Assembly (NCBI RefSeq): GCF_018598555.1
Contig: NZ_JAHEWN010000024.1
Location: 1 to 40,453 of the forward strand
Direction of reading: 5' to 3'
Source: Curtobacterium aurantiacum
Lineage (GTDB): Bacteria; Actinomycetota; Actinomycetes; Actinomycetales; Microbacteriaceae
Length of the DNA stretch: 40,453 nt
Of the stretch, positions 1 through 7,683 are shown one piece after another. Under the pieces are notes generated by a model. The model worked only from the letters and a program-made list of their open reading frames with translations, was not told where the DNA came from and did not search any database. Each line of letters begins with the position of its first letter. The stretch's first letter is position 1. A program made the position numbers and the translations under genes.

Positions 1-35
1 GCCCCCGCCCGCGCGCACCACGAGCGACGCCCCCG

Positions 36-1301
36 TCAGAACCGCGTCGGCCCCACCTCGTGGTACTTCTCCCACGCCCCCACCGGCCCCCGCCCGTGCA
101 ACGCGTACTCGCCCACCATCCGCTCCTTGTAGGCCGCTGGGTTGTGCGACGCCACCACCCGCGCGTTCCGCCAGTGCCGGTCCAGCGCCCGAGTCCGGTC
201 CGCGGCGGACGCCCCGCCGACCTCGAACAGCTCGGACGCCGACCGCAGCACCCGCGGCCCGATCTCGACCTGTGCCTGGTACACGGCGTTCTCCGCTGCG
301 TCGAGCAGGGCACGGTCGACCCCGACGCCGGGCACGTTCGTGGCGACGACCCCGTCGAGCAGCCCCGCGGCGGCGGCGACGAGTGACCGGGCCGTGAACG
401 CCCCGGCCGACAACCTGCCGAGCACCGCGAGCACCTGTGGGTCATCCCCCGGGACCGCCGCGTTCGCGTGGATGTAGGTGCGGGTCCGCGGCCGCACGAA
501 GGCCACGGCGTCGTCGGACACGGCGTGCCCGATCCCCGCGAGGACCGCCAGCAGGTACAGCTGGTAGAAGGCCTGGATGTGCGACAGCGGGGCGTCCCGG
601 TACGCCGACACCACCGACGGGTCGACCGACACCCCGTCGAACACGGTGGTGCCGGACGCGGTCAACCGCTGCCCGAACCCGTCCCAGTCGTCGATGCTCG
701 TCACCCCCGGCGCGGAGGCGTCGACGGCGAACGTCACGCGCTCCCCGTCGCGGTCCGCCGCCAGGTAGATCCAGTCCGCGTAGAGCGTGCCGGTCGAGTA
801 GAACTTCCGCCCGTCGAGGCGGAGGGAATCACCAGTCCGCGTCACCGTCGTCGAGATGTCAGCCAGGGTCGTCCCGGTCCGCTCGGAGGTCGCGTTGCCG
901 ACGATCGCTCCGTCGACGATGCGCTGGAGCCACTCGTCCCGGCCAGCGGACGACGGCCGCAGCAGCACCAGTTCGGTGTACCCGAAGTGCCCCCGCCACA
1001 GGTGCGCGATGTTCGAGTCCGCCGCCGCCAGGTCCGCCACCAGGTGCGCGAGTTCGACCAGCGTCACCCCGAACCCGCCGCGGTCCTCCGGCACGCGCAG
1101 CCGCCCGAACCCCGCGTCGGCGAGCGCCCGGACCTCGGCGTGCGGCAACGGCCGGTCCCCCGGCGTCCCCGACGCGAGCTCGCGCTCGACTGCGCCGTCG
1201 CGGATGGTCGCGAACACGGGCGCGAAGCGTTCGCGCAGGGCCGTCAGACGGTCGGCCGGGAGGCCCGTCACGCGTCCGGTGGTCGTCGTCGCGTCCGTCA
1301 T
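36..1301 (-). CDS. Acyl-CoA dehydrogenase-fold monooxygenase (DszC/SfnB-like)
   Basis: 421 residues with an acyl-CoA dehydrogenase fold. The C-terminal part carries the arrangement typical of DszC/SfnB flavin monooxygenases: LFEVGGASA, then ALDRHWRNARVVASHNP, then YKERMVGEY. These enzymes use reduced flavin to oxidise organosulfur compounds (dibenzothiophene, sulfones) rather than dehydrogenate acyl-CoA; the substrate here is not known. The ATG at 1301 is chosen because it overlaps the TGA of the upstream flavin monooxygenase (ATGA) and has GGAGGTG about 6 nt before it. A longer frame reaches 1367 but would overlap that gene by about 70 bp. Translation coupled to the upstream LLM-type monooxygenase supports a two-component oxidation step. 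Family confident, substrate inferred only from the partner. Confidence 0.85.
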   Translation of the reverse strand: MTDATTTTGRVTGLPADRLTALRERFAPVFATIRDGAVERELASGTPGDRPLPHAEVRALADAGFGRLRVPEDRGGFGVTLVELAHLVADLAAADSNIAHLWRGHFGYTELVLLRPSSAGRDEWLQRIVDGAIVGNATSERTGTTLADISTTVTRTGDSLRLDGRKFYSTGTLYADWIYLAADRDGERVTFAVDASAPGVTSIDDWDGFGQRLTASGTTVFDGVSVDPSVVSAYRDAPLSHIQAFYQLYLLAVLAGIGHAVSDDAVAFVRPRTRTYIHANAAVPGDDPQVLAVLGRLSAGAFTARSLVAAAAGLLDGVVATNVPGVGVDRALLDAAENAVYQAQVEIGPRVLRSASELFEVGGASAADRTRALDRHWRNARVVASHNPAAYKERMVGEYALHGRGPVGAWEKYHEVGPTRF

Positions 1302-2716
1302 GCGGGCACCTCCACCGCGTTGCGTGCCTCGGTCGCGCTCGCACCGCCGGAGAACGCCCCGCGCCACCGCCTGGCGGGGTGCGAGTCCGGCAGCTGTGCG
1401 TGGCCGAAGAGCTTCTCGCGCAGGGTCCCCTCGCGGTACTCGGACTGCATCAGCCCGCGCTCCTGCAGGGTCGGCGCGATGTGGTCGACGAACTCCTCGT
1501 ACGAGCCGGGCAGCGTCCAGTTGATGACGTTGACGCCGTCGACGCCCACCCGCTGCCAGTCGGCGAGCTCGTCGGCGATCTGCTCCGGCGTGCCGACGAC
1601 CCGGGCGCGGAGCTTCGCGGACAGCCGGGCCAGGTCGGCGATCGTCGGTTCGCGGTCACCGGCGGCCTCGCGGAGCCACTGCAGGTGCGACTGCCCAGCC
1701 TGGGTACGGACCTCGGACAGCGGGGTGTCCGGGTCGAGGGGCTCGCCGGTGTCCGGGTCGAAGCCGAGGTTCGAGTGCACGAGGAACCCGTCGGCTGCCA
1801 GGTACTCGTCGATCTCCGCCTCCTTCGCCTTCGCCTCGGCCTCCGTGGAGCCGGTGACGAAGGTCAGGCCGAGGAAGAACGCGATGTCGTCCCGCTGCCG
1901 GCCAGCGGCCTCGGCCAGGTCGCGGGTCTCGCGGATGAGCTGTTCGGTGGCGTCGCGGTTCGAGGTCAGGATGAACTGGGCCTCGGCGTTCCGGGCGGCG
2001 AAGGCCCGGCCGGCCGGCGACGACCCGGCCTGGAACAGCACCGGCGTCCGCTGCGGGCTCGGCGCGCTCAGGTGCGGGCCCTGCACGTCGTAGCGGGTGC
2101 CGTGGTGGTCGATGCGGTGCACCTTCTCGGGGTCGGCGTAGCCGCGCACCGGGTCCTTCAGCACGGCGCCGTCCTCCCACGAGCCCTCCCAGAGCTTCGC
2201 GCAGACCTCGAGGTACTCCTCGGCCCAGACGTAGCGCTCGTCGTGCTCCTCGAGCCGGTCGGCGCCGAAGTTCCGGGCGGCGCTGTCGAGGGCGCTCGTG
2301 ACGACGTTCCAGCCGATGCGACCCCGGGTGATGTGGTCGAGCGTCGAGACCTTGCGGGCGAAGTCGAACGGGTGCGCCTGGATGACGCTCGAGGTGAAGG
2401 CCAGCCCGAGGTGCTCGGTGGACACGGCGAGCGCGGAGAGCAGCACGGAGGGGTCGTTCGAGGGGATCTGGAGTCCCTCGCGCAGGTTGGTCGCGTAGTC
2501 GCCGCGACCGGGGCCGTACGTGCCGACGACGTCCGCGAAGAACATCGCGTCGAACTTGCCGCGCTCGAGCGTCCTCGCCAGGTCGGTCCACAGCGTCACG
2601 TCGTCGAAGTCGGCCTGCCGAGCGTCCGGGTGTCGCCAGAGGCCGTGCTGGATGTGCGACGTCGTGTTCATGACGAAGGCCGCGAAGCGCAGCGGGCGGT
2701 TCGGTGCATCGCTCAT
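1298..2716 (-). CDS. NtaA/SnaA/DszA-family FMN-dependent monooxygenase
   Basis: 472-residue luciferase-like flavin monooxygenase of the NtaA/SnaA/DszA (DmoA) group. Group hallmarks are visible: an N-terminal NTTSHIQHGLWRHP stretch, FDAMFFADVVGTYG, NDPSVLLSALAVSTEHLGL, the strongly conserved HPFDFARKVSTLDHITRGR followed by GWNVVTS, then VLFQAGSSPAGRAFAA. Such enzymes use FMNH2 and O2 to cleave C-S or C-N bonds (sulfones, dimethyl sulfide, nitrilotriacetate). It is first in an operon with the DszC-like gene (ATGA overlap) and divergent from an MHS transporter at 2819. ATG 2716 is preferred over 2725; neither has a strong ribosome site. No flavin reductase is encoded nearby, so reduced flavin must come from elsewhere. 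Confidence 0.85.
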   Translation of the reverse strand: MSDAPNRPLRFAAFVMNTTSHIQHGLWRHPDARQADFDDVTLWTDLARTLERGKFDAMFFADVVGTYGPGRGDYATNLREGLQIPSNDPSVLLSALAVSTEHLGLAFTSSVIQAHPFDFARKVSTLDHITRGRIGWNVVTSALDSAARNFGADRLEEHDERYVWAEEYLEVCAKLWEGSWEDGAVLKDPVRGYADPEKVHRIDHHGTRYDVQGPHLSAPSPQRTPVLFQAGSSPAGRAFAARNAEAQFILTSNRDATEQLIRETRDLAEAAGRQRDDIAFFLGLTFVTGSTEAEAKAKEAEIDEYLAADGFLVHSNLGFDPDTGEPLDPDTPLSEVRTQAGQSHLQWLREAAGDREPTIADLARLSAKLRARVVGTPEQIADELADWQRVGVDGVNVINWTLPGSYEEFVDHIAPTLQERGLMQSEYREGTLREKLFGHAQLPDSHPARRWRGAFSGGASATEARNAVEVPA

Positions 2717-2818
2717 GCGTCCCATCGTGGACGGCGGGCACCGCCCGACGACAGTGAGGTGACCTTGCGTTACGCGCGGTGTTCCCCGAGGCCCTGGAGA
2801 CGACCATGCTCCTGAGGC
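2717..2818. promoter_or_regulatory. Divergent promoter region, monooxygenase operon / MFS transporter
   Basis: The 102-bp gap separates two divergent units and must hold both promoters. Near its middle (about 2757-2780) lie two short adjacent inverted repeats, GGTGACC and GCGTTACGC (GCGT-T-ACGC), a plausible operator. I see no convincing -35/-10 pair. The regulator is unknown and not encoded next to it. Confidence 0.35.
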
Positions 2819-4228
2819 ATGCCGAGCCAGACCACCGTCACCGCGCCTCCAGGCCGTCCCGCCGCACCGTCGACCACCGCGACCCGTCGTCGGGTCGCCC
2901 TCGCGTCGTTCGTCGGGACGACCGTCGAGTACTACGACTTCTACCTCTACGCGACGGCCTCAGCGCTGGTGTTCGCGCCGACGTTCTTCCCGTCCGTGAC
3001 GCCGGCCGTCGGGGTCATCGCGTCGTTCGCGACCTACGGCGTCGGGTTCGTGGCGCGGCCGCTCGGAGGGGTGATCGCCGGCCACCTGGGTGACCGGATC
3101 GGGCGGAAGAAGCTGCTCGTCGCGTCGCTGGTGCTGATGGGCGTCGCGTCCACGCTGATCGGGGTGATCCCGTCCGCCGCGACCATCGGGGTCGGCGCCG
3201 TCGTGGCGCTCGTGTTCCTGCGGCTGCTGCAGGGCGTCGCGGCCGGTGCGGAGTGGGGCGGTTCGGCGCTGCTGTCCGTCGAGCACGCGCCGGAGCGGCA
3301 CCGGGGGCTGTTCGGGGCGTTCACGCAGATGGGGTCGGCCGGTGGGATGCTCCTGGCGACCGGGGTCTTCACGCTCGTGCGGTCGCTGCTCGGCACCGAG
3401 GCGTTCCTTGCCTGGGGCTGGCGGTTGCCGTTCCTGTTCTCCGCGGTGATCGTGGCGGTCGGGCTCGTGATCCGGCTCGGCGTGCAGGACGCCCCGGTGT
3501 TCCAGGAGCTGCGGGACTCCGGCCGGGTCGAGCGGTTCCCGGTGTGGCAGGCCATCCGGCAGCACCCACGGTCGATCCTGGTGACCGCGGGCCTGCGCCT
3601 CGTGCAGCCGGCGCTGTACTCGATCCTGACGACGTACTCGCTGACCTACCTCGGGAACGTGCGCGGCCCTGCTGGCTCGGACGCCGGGCTGCAGGCCGTG
3701 CTCGTGATCTCGGCGGTGTCGCTCGTGTCGACGCCGTTCTGGGGGTGGCTGTCGGACCGGGTCGGGCGGCGGGTGCTGACGATCTGGTCGGCGGTGGGCA
3801 TCGCCGTGCTCATCTGGCCGTTCTTCGCGTTCCTCGACGCCGGGCCACTCGTCCTGCTGCCGTTCGTGGCGCTGATCGGGATGTGCGTGTTCCACGACAG
3901 CATCTACGGGCCGCAGGCGGCGTGGTTCGCGGAGCAGTTCCCGACCGGGAGGCGGTACTCGGGGATGTCGCTCGGGTACCAGATCGGGTCGATCTTCTCG
4001 GTCGGGCTGACACCGCTGCTGGCCGCGGTGTTCGTGCAGCTCGGGGGCGGTTCGCCGTGGATCCTGTGCGGGTACCTCGGGGTGTACGCGGTGCTGACGA
4101 TCGTGGCGGCGGTGTTCGCGGTGGATCCGCGGGCCGCGGCGCGGCGGGAGGCGCGTGCGGGGGCGGGGGCGCGTGCGGGGGCGCGTGCGGACGCGGGCGC
4201 GGGGGCGCACGCTGACGTTTCGCGCTGA
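2819..4228 (+). CDS. MFS transporter, metabolite:H+ symporter (MHS) family
   Basis: 469 residues and about 12 hydrophobic segments. The start of the first helix (ASFVGTTVEYYDFYLYATAS) and the loop GHLGDRIGRKKLL are the MHS-family signature; a second GWLSDRVGRRVL occurs in the matching loop of the second half. Relatives import organic acids, betaines or aromatic acids with protons across the cytoplasmic membrane. It diverges from the two flavin monooxygenases, so it probably brings in their substrate (inference). The C-terminus ends in a low-complexity Ala/Gly/Arg tail (about residues 440-469) that looks like an unstable GC-rich repeat and is probably cytoplasmic and dispensable. The stop codon lies inside a 57-bp imperfect palindrome. 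ATG at 2819; ribosome site weak. Confidence 0.85.
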   Translation: MPSQTTVTAPPGRPAAPSTTATRRRVALASFVGTTVEYYDFYLYATASALVFAPTFFPSVTPAVGVIASFATYGVGFVARPLGGVIAGHLGDRIGRKKLLVASLVLMGVASTLIGVIPSAATIGVGAVVALVFLRLLQGVAAGAEWGGSALLSVEHAPERHRGLFGAFTQMGSAGGMLLATGVFTLVRSLLGTEAFLAWGWRLPFLFSAVIVAVGLVIRLGVQDAPVFQELRDSGRVERFPVWQAIRQHPRSILVTAGLRLVQPALYSILTTYSLTYLGNVRGPAGSDAGLQAVLVISAVSLVSTPFWGWLSDRVGRRVLTIWSAVGIAVLIWPFFAFLDAGPLVLLPFVALIGMCVFHDSIYGPQAAWFAEQFPTGRRYSGMSLGYQIGSIFSVGLTPLLAAVFVQLGGGSPWILCGYLGVYAVLTIVAAVFAVDPRAAARREARAGAGARAGARADAGAGAHADVSR

Positions 4229-4275
4229 GCGACAGTCTCGCCTTCCGGAGGGCGTGAGGTGTCGCTGAACGCGAA
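4219..4275. terminator. 57-bp imperfect palindrome over the MFS stop codon
   Basis: Arms 4219-4234 (TTCGCGCTGAGCGACA) and 4260-4275 (TGTCGCTGAACGCGAA) pair over 16 bp with two mismatches; the loop contains a smaller CCTTCCGGAGG inverted repeat. It includes the stop codon and could end transcription of the MFS gene. Overall length and arm length match the GAGCGGGCGAAA element family, but the sequence differs. Confidence 0.5.
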
Positions 4276-4291
4276 TCCTCGGTGCCGCCGC

Positions 4292-4336
4292 GTGCCTGCC
4301 GCTGTGCCTGCCGCTGTGCCTGCCGCGGGCCCGCGG
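4292..4336. repeat. 12-bp tandem repeat and 14-bp palindrome
   Basis: Three consecutive copies of GTGCCTGCCGCT (4292-4327, last base changed) run into CCGCGGGCCCGCGG, a perfect 14-bp palindrome (4323-4336). It lies just past the end of the minus-strand kinase-like gene and may help end its transcript. Confidence 0.55.
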
Positions 4337-4340
4337 CGCG

Positions 4341-4958
4341 CTACGTCCGCAGCACCACGTCGGCCAGGGCGGCCGGGTCCTCGGCGGCGATGAACGCCTG
4401 CTCCTGCGCCGCCCACCGGTCCCACTCGCGCGCGAAGACCTCGCCGTCGCGCCCGATCGCCCGGTCCCACCGCACGGTGTCGTCGGCCTCGAGCCACACC
4501 CGCAGCGACGCCAGCGGTGCCGAGGCCCGGGACAACGCCCCGCAGCCCTCGACCACGATCGGCAGGTCCGGGTCCACCGAGGCCCAGTCCGCGGGCGCAT
4601 CGGCCACCCAGTCCCAGCGTCGGTACCCGCTCCGCGCTCCGAGGACGTCGGTCACCACGGCACCGGCAGCCGCCCGCAGGCCGTCCCACCCCGGGTAGAG
4701 GTCGTCCAGGTGCACGAGCTGGGCACCGAGCTGCTCGGCGACCTGCGCACCGAGGGTGGTCTTGCCCGTGCCCGACCGGCCGTCGATGAGCACGACGGCG
4801 CGCCGGCCCGAGGCGGCGGCCACACCGGCGGCGGCAGCGGCGAGACCGGGGGCGAGGTCCGCGGTGGCGGTCCCGATCGCCCGGCTGTCTGCCGTGCCTG
4901 CCATGCCGGGCGTCCGGTCGTCGGCCGTCGTCCCGTCCCCGCGCTCCACGTCAGGCAC
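4341..4958 (-). CDS. P-loop NTPase, uridine-kinase-like
   Basis: 205 residues. The Walker A motif is GRSGTGKTT (about residues 60-68), followed by VHLDDLYPGWDGL, an arrangement seen in uridine kinase and related small-molecule kinases; DLPIVVEGCGALS fits the second acidic strand. The first 50 residues are Ala-rich and probably disordered. The GTG at 4958 overlaps the end of the ECF ATPase/EcfT gene (its TGA lies within GTGCCTGA) and has GGGGAC upstream, so the two are probably co-translated. Position in a thiamine-precursor uptake operon raises the idea of a salvage kinase, but nothing in the sequence fixes the substrate. Confidence 0.75.
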   Translation of the reverse strand: MPDVERGDGTTADDRTPGMAGTADSRAIGTATADLAPGLAAAAAGVAAASGRRAVVLIDGRSGTGKTTLGAQVAEQLGAQLVHLDDLYPGWDGLRAAAGAVVTDVLGARSGYRRWDWVADAPADWASVDPDLPIVVEGCGALSRASAPLASLRVWLEADDTVRWDRAIGRDGEVFAREWDRWAAQEQAFIAAEDPAALADVVLRT

Positions 4959-7683
4959 GCCACGTCCCCAGACTCACCGCGACCGCGATCGACGCCGCGC
5001 CGATCCCGAGCAGCACCGCCACCATCGCCCACTCCGGCCACGCGAAGCGAGCCCCCCGCGCCCACGTCCGCCGCCCGGGAGCGCCGAACCCGCGCGACTC
5101 CATCGCCACCGCCAACGTCGTCGCCCGGCGCAGCGCGAGCACCAGGAGCGCGAACGCCATCGTGGCCCCGCGTCGCAGCCGCCCGGAGTCCGCCACCCCT
5201 CTGGCTCGTCGCGCCATCGCGAGCTGCCGCCAGTCGTCGACCAGCAGCGTCATCATGCGGACGGCGGCGAGCGCCCCGAGCACGAACCGCGCGGGCAGCC
5301 GGAGCACCTGCGCGAGTCCGTCGGCCAGGTCGGTCGGGTCGACCCGCACGAAGAGCGCGATCGCCGGCACCCCCACCGCGAGGACCCGGAGTGCGGTGGC
5401 CAACGCGAGCGTCAGTGATCCGTCGGTGACGTGCGCGAAGCCGAGGTCGAACCACTCCCGTCCCGAGGGCCTGCCGTACAGCGCGATGCTCACCGCCGTC
5501 AGCGGGACGGCGACGAGCACGGGCGCGAGCCGCAGCAGCAGGGTCCGGAGGGGCAGGCGCAGGAGCGGCAGGAGCACGAGTTCGAGGGCCAGGGCGACGG
5601 CGGCGGAGACGACGTCGAGGCTGAGCACCAGGCAGACGCCGAGGGCGAGCACGCCGATCAGGGAGGCGACCGGTTGGACGCCGGGGATGCCGGTCGCACG
5701 GGCAGGCAGCGCGCGTCGCACCGGGTTCGTCCGGTCCGCCACGTCGGTCCGGTTCGTCCGGTCCGCCGCGTCGACGGCGGCGCGGTCCGCCGCGTCGGTC
5801 CCGTCCGCCGTGGCGATCCGGTCTGGAGGCCCGGGGCGGCCTGCCGCTGTCCGCCCCGTCTCCGGGGTGGTCGCCGTCGACGGCCCCTGCTCGCGCCCGA
5901 CGGACCGAGCGCCGTCCGCCCCGAGCACGACCTCGTCGGCGTCGAGCGCCCGGACGAGGTCGCGGTCGTGCGTGACCGCCACCACCGCTGTCCCGGCGTC
6001 GGCGAGCGCTCCGAGCCGACCGACGACCGCCTGCCAGGTGGCACGGTCCTGCCCGGAGGTCGGTTCGTCGAGCACGACGACCGGCGGCCGGGCTGCGATG
6101 ACCGAGGCGATCGCGAGTCGGCGCTGCTCCCCGCCGGACAGCGTGAAGGGGTTGGCGTCGGCCAGGTGCGCGAGCCCGAACTCGTCGAGCAGTGCGCTGG
6201 CCCGTTCGGCGGCGTCCGGCTCGCCCAGGGCACTGGGGCCGACTTCGACCTCCTCTCGCACCGAGCGGGCGACGAACTGGTGCTCGGGGTCCTGGAACAC
6301 CGTGCCGATCCGGGCGGCGAGTTCGCGGCTCGTCCAGGAGTGGGGCGCCGCGCCGATGCCGTCCGCGAGCGCCTCGGTGGCGCGGAGTTCGCCGGCGGCC
6401 GGTGCCAGGAGTCCCGCGAGGGTCAGCCCGAGCGTCGACTTGCCGACGCCGTTCGGTCCCGTGACGGCGAGGACCTGCCCGGCCCGGAGCCCGAGGTCGA
6501 TGCCGTTCCCCACGCCGTGCTTCCCCCTGGCCGTCCCGAGTCCCCGAGCCTCGAGCAGCCCGGGCCCGTCCGCACCGCGCACCCCCTCGCCGAGCTCCCC
6601 CTCGCCGAACGGGCGGAATGCCACGGTCGGCCCACCGGACGCTCCGGGCATTTCGCCCGCTCGTCCGGGGGCACTCGGTTCACGCACGCCGTCGTCGCCG
6701 CGCACCCCGTCGCCACGCTCCCTATCGCCACGCACCCCCTCGCCGAGCTCCCCCTCGCCGAGCGGGCGGAATGCCACGGTCGGCCCACCGGACGCTCCGG
6801 GCATTTCGCCCGCTCGTCCGGGGGCACGCCGCCGCCGGGCCGAACCGCGCTCCGGCTCGGCACCGGGCACCCAGACCCCGGCCGCCGTGAGCGCCTCGCC
6901 GTGGTCCGCCAGCACCTGGGCCGGCGGACCGTCGGCGACCACGCCGCCGGCCGGTTCGAGCAGCACGAGCCGGTCGACCAGGTCGAGCCAGGTGCCGATC
7001 CGGTGCTCCACCACGAGCAGCGTCGCCCCGGTCTCGTCGAGCAGCGCCCGGACGGCTTCGTGCACCTGCGCCACGCCGTCCGGGTCGAGGTTCGCGCAGG
7101 GTTCGTCGAGCACGAGCGCACCCGGCCGCATCGCGAGCACGCCCGCGAGCGCCAACCGCTGTCGCTGCCCACCGGACAGCTGTGCTGTGGAACGGTCGAG
7201 CGGCAGGTCGAGGCCGACGACGTCGAGCGCTGTCCGCACCCGGTCCCAGGTCTCGTCGCGGGGGGTGCCGGCGTTCTCGCAGCCGAAGGCCACGTCGTCG
7301 CCGACGCGGGACATCACGGTGTGTGCCTCGGGGTCCTGCATGACGAGGCCGACACGCCCGCGGACCGCGCGGGGGTCGGACTCGTCGACGAGCAGTGTTC
7401 CCTGCACCGACGCCGCCGTGTCGTCGGTGGCATCCGGTTCGTCGGGCAGCACGCCGGCGACCGCCCGCAGCAGGGTCGACTTACCGGATCCGGACGGTCC
7501 GACGATCGCGACCCGCTCCCCCGGCTCGACGGTCAGGTCGACACCGCGGACCGCCCACGCGTCCCGCTCGGGGTACCGCCATCCCCAATCGTGGAACGCG
7601 ACGCGCGCCCCGGGGACTCCGACACCTGCCCCGGCGTCGCCGCCGGTGGAAGGGGACGTCGCCGACGGAGCGGGCACCGTCAC
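4951..7683 (-). CDS. Fused ECF transporter: two ATPase domains plus EcfT (YkoD-YkoC type)
   Basis: 910 residues joining three proteins that are usually separate. ATPase domain 1: Walker A GPSGSGKST (residues 62-70), LSGGQRQRLALAG, LVLDEPCANLD. A linker holds two copies of a palindromic repeat (about residues 286-369). ATPase domain 2: GPNGVGKST (near residue 405), LSGGEQRRLAIAS, VVLDEPTSGQD. EcfT runs from about residue 655: several membrane helices and the coupling motifs ARRARGV and AMESRGFG. It powers uptake through the S component ykoE just upstream. GTG at 7683 is chosen because it overlaps the ykoE stop (GTGA); the frame extends to 8016, but that part is an Arg-rich shadow of ykoE. A Thr/Asp/Arg-rich segment (about residues 600-655) also separates domain 2 from EcfT. 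Confidence 0.9.
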   Translation of the reverse strand: MTVPAPSATSPSTGGDAGAGVGVPGARVAFHDWGWRYPERDAWAVRGVDLTVEPGERVAIVGPSGSGKSTLLRAVAGVLPDEPDATDDTAASVQGTLLVDESDPRAVRGRVGLVMQDPEAHTVMSRVGDDVAFGCENAGTPRDETWDRVRTALDVVGLDLPLDRSTAQLSGGQRQRLALAGVLAMRPGALVLDEPCANLDPDGVAQVHEAVRALLDETGATLLVVEHRIGTWLDLVDRLVLLEPAGGVVADGPPAQVLADHGEALTAAGVWVPGAEPERGSARRRRAPGRAGEMPGASGGPTVAFRPLGEGELGEGVRGDRERGDGVRGDDGVREPSAPGRAGEMPGASGGPTVAFRPFGEGELGEGVRGADGPGLLEARGLGTARGKHGVGNGIDLGLRAGQVLAVTGPNGVGKSTLGLTLAGLLAPAAGELRATEALADGIGAAPHSWTSRELAARIGTVFQDPEHQFVARSVREEVEVGPSALGEPDAAERASALLDEFGLAHLADANPFTLSGGEQRRLAIASVIAARPPVVVLDEPTSGQDRATWQAVVGRLGALADAGTAVVAVTHDRDLVRALDADEVVLGADGARSVGREQGPSTATTPETGRTAAGRPGPPDRIATADGTDAADRAAVDAADRTNRTDVADRTNPVRRALPARATGIPGVQPVASLIGVLALGVCLVLSLDVVSAAVALALELVLLPLLRLPLRTLLLRLAPVLVAVPLTAVSIALYGRPSGREWFDLGFAHVTDGSLTLALATALRVLAVGVPAIALFVRVDPTDLADGLAQVLRLPARFVLGALAAVRMMTLLVDDWRQLAMARRARGVADSGRLRRGATMAFALLVLALRRATTLAVAMESRGFGAPGRRTWARGARFAWPEWAMVAVLLGIGAASIAVAVSLGTWRA
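6578..6674. repeat. 97-bp direct repeat, copy A, inside the ECF fusion gene
   Basis: Matches 6731-6827 at every position I compared except one (GAAC here, GAGC there), offset 153 bp, which is exactly 51 codons, so the frame is kept. It contains one palindromic element at 6607-6662. Encoded peptide (minus strand) runs PGRAGEMPGASGG, then a Thr-Val-Ala-Phe-Arg-Pro stretch, then GEGELGEGV. Confidence 0.95.
6607..6662. repeat. GAGCGGGCGAAA palindromic element inside a coding region (copy A)
   Basis: 56 bp. Left arm GAACGGGCGGAATGCC and right arm GGCATTTCGCCCGCTC pair along their length (one G-T and one end mismatch). It is translated in the inter-ATPase linker of the ECF fusion protein; the reading frame stays open on the minus strand. 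Confidence 0.9.
6731..6827. repeat. 97-bp direct repeat, copy B, inside the ECF fusion gene
   Basis: Second copy of the repeat at 6578-6674, with its palindromic element at 6760-6815. Near-identity implies a recent duplication. It falls in the flexible linker between the two ATPase domains, where extra residues are likely to be tolerated. Confidence 0.95.
6760..6815. repeat. GAGCGGGCGAAA palindromic element inside a coding region (copy B)
   Basis: 56 bp, same as the copy at 6607 except one base in the left arm (GAGC instead of GAAC). It is part of the 97-bp duplication. Confidence 0.9.

Noticed and set aside
437..2815. 792-residue plus-strand frame opposite the two flavin monooxygenases
   Set aside because: Arg/Pro/Val-rich shadow of well-recognised minus-strand genes, caused by the high GC content.
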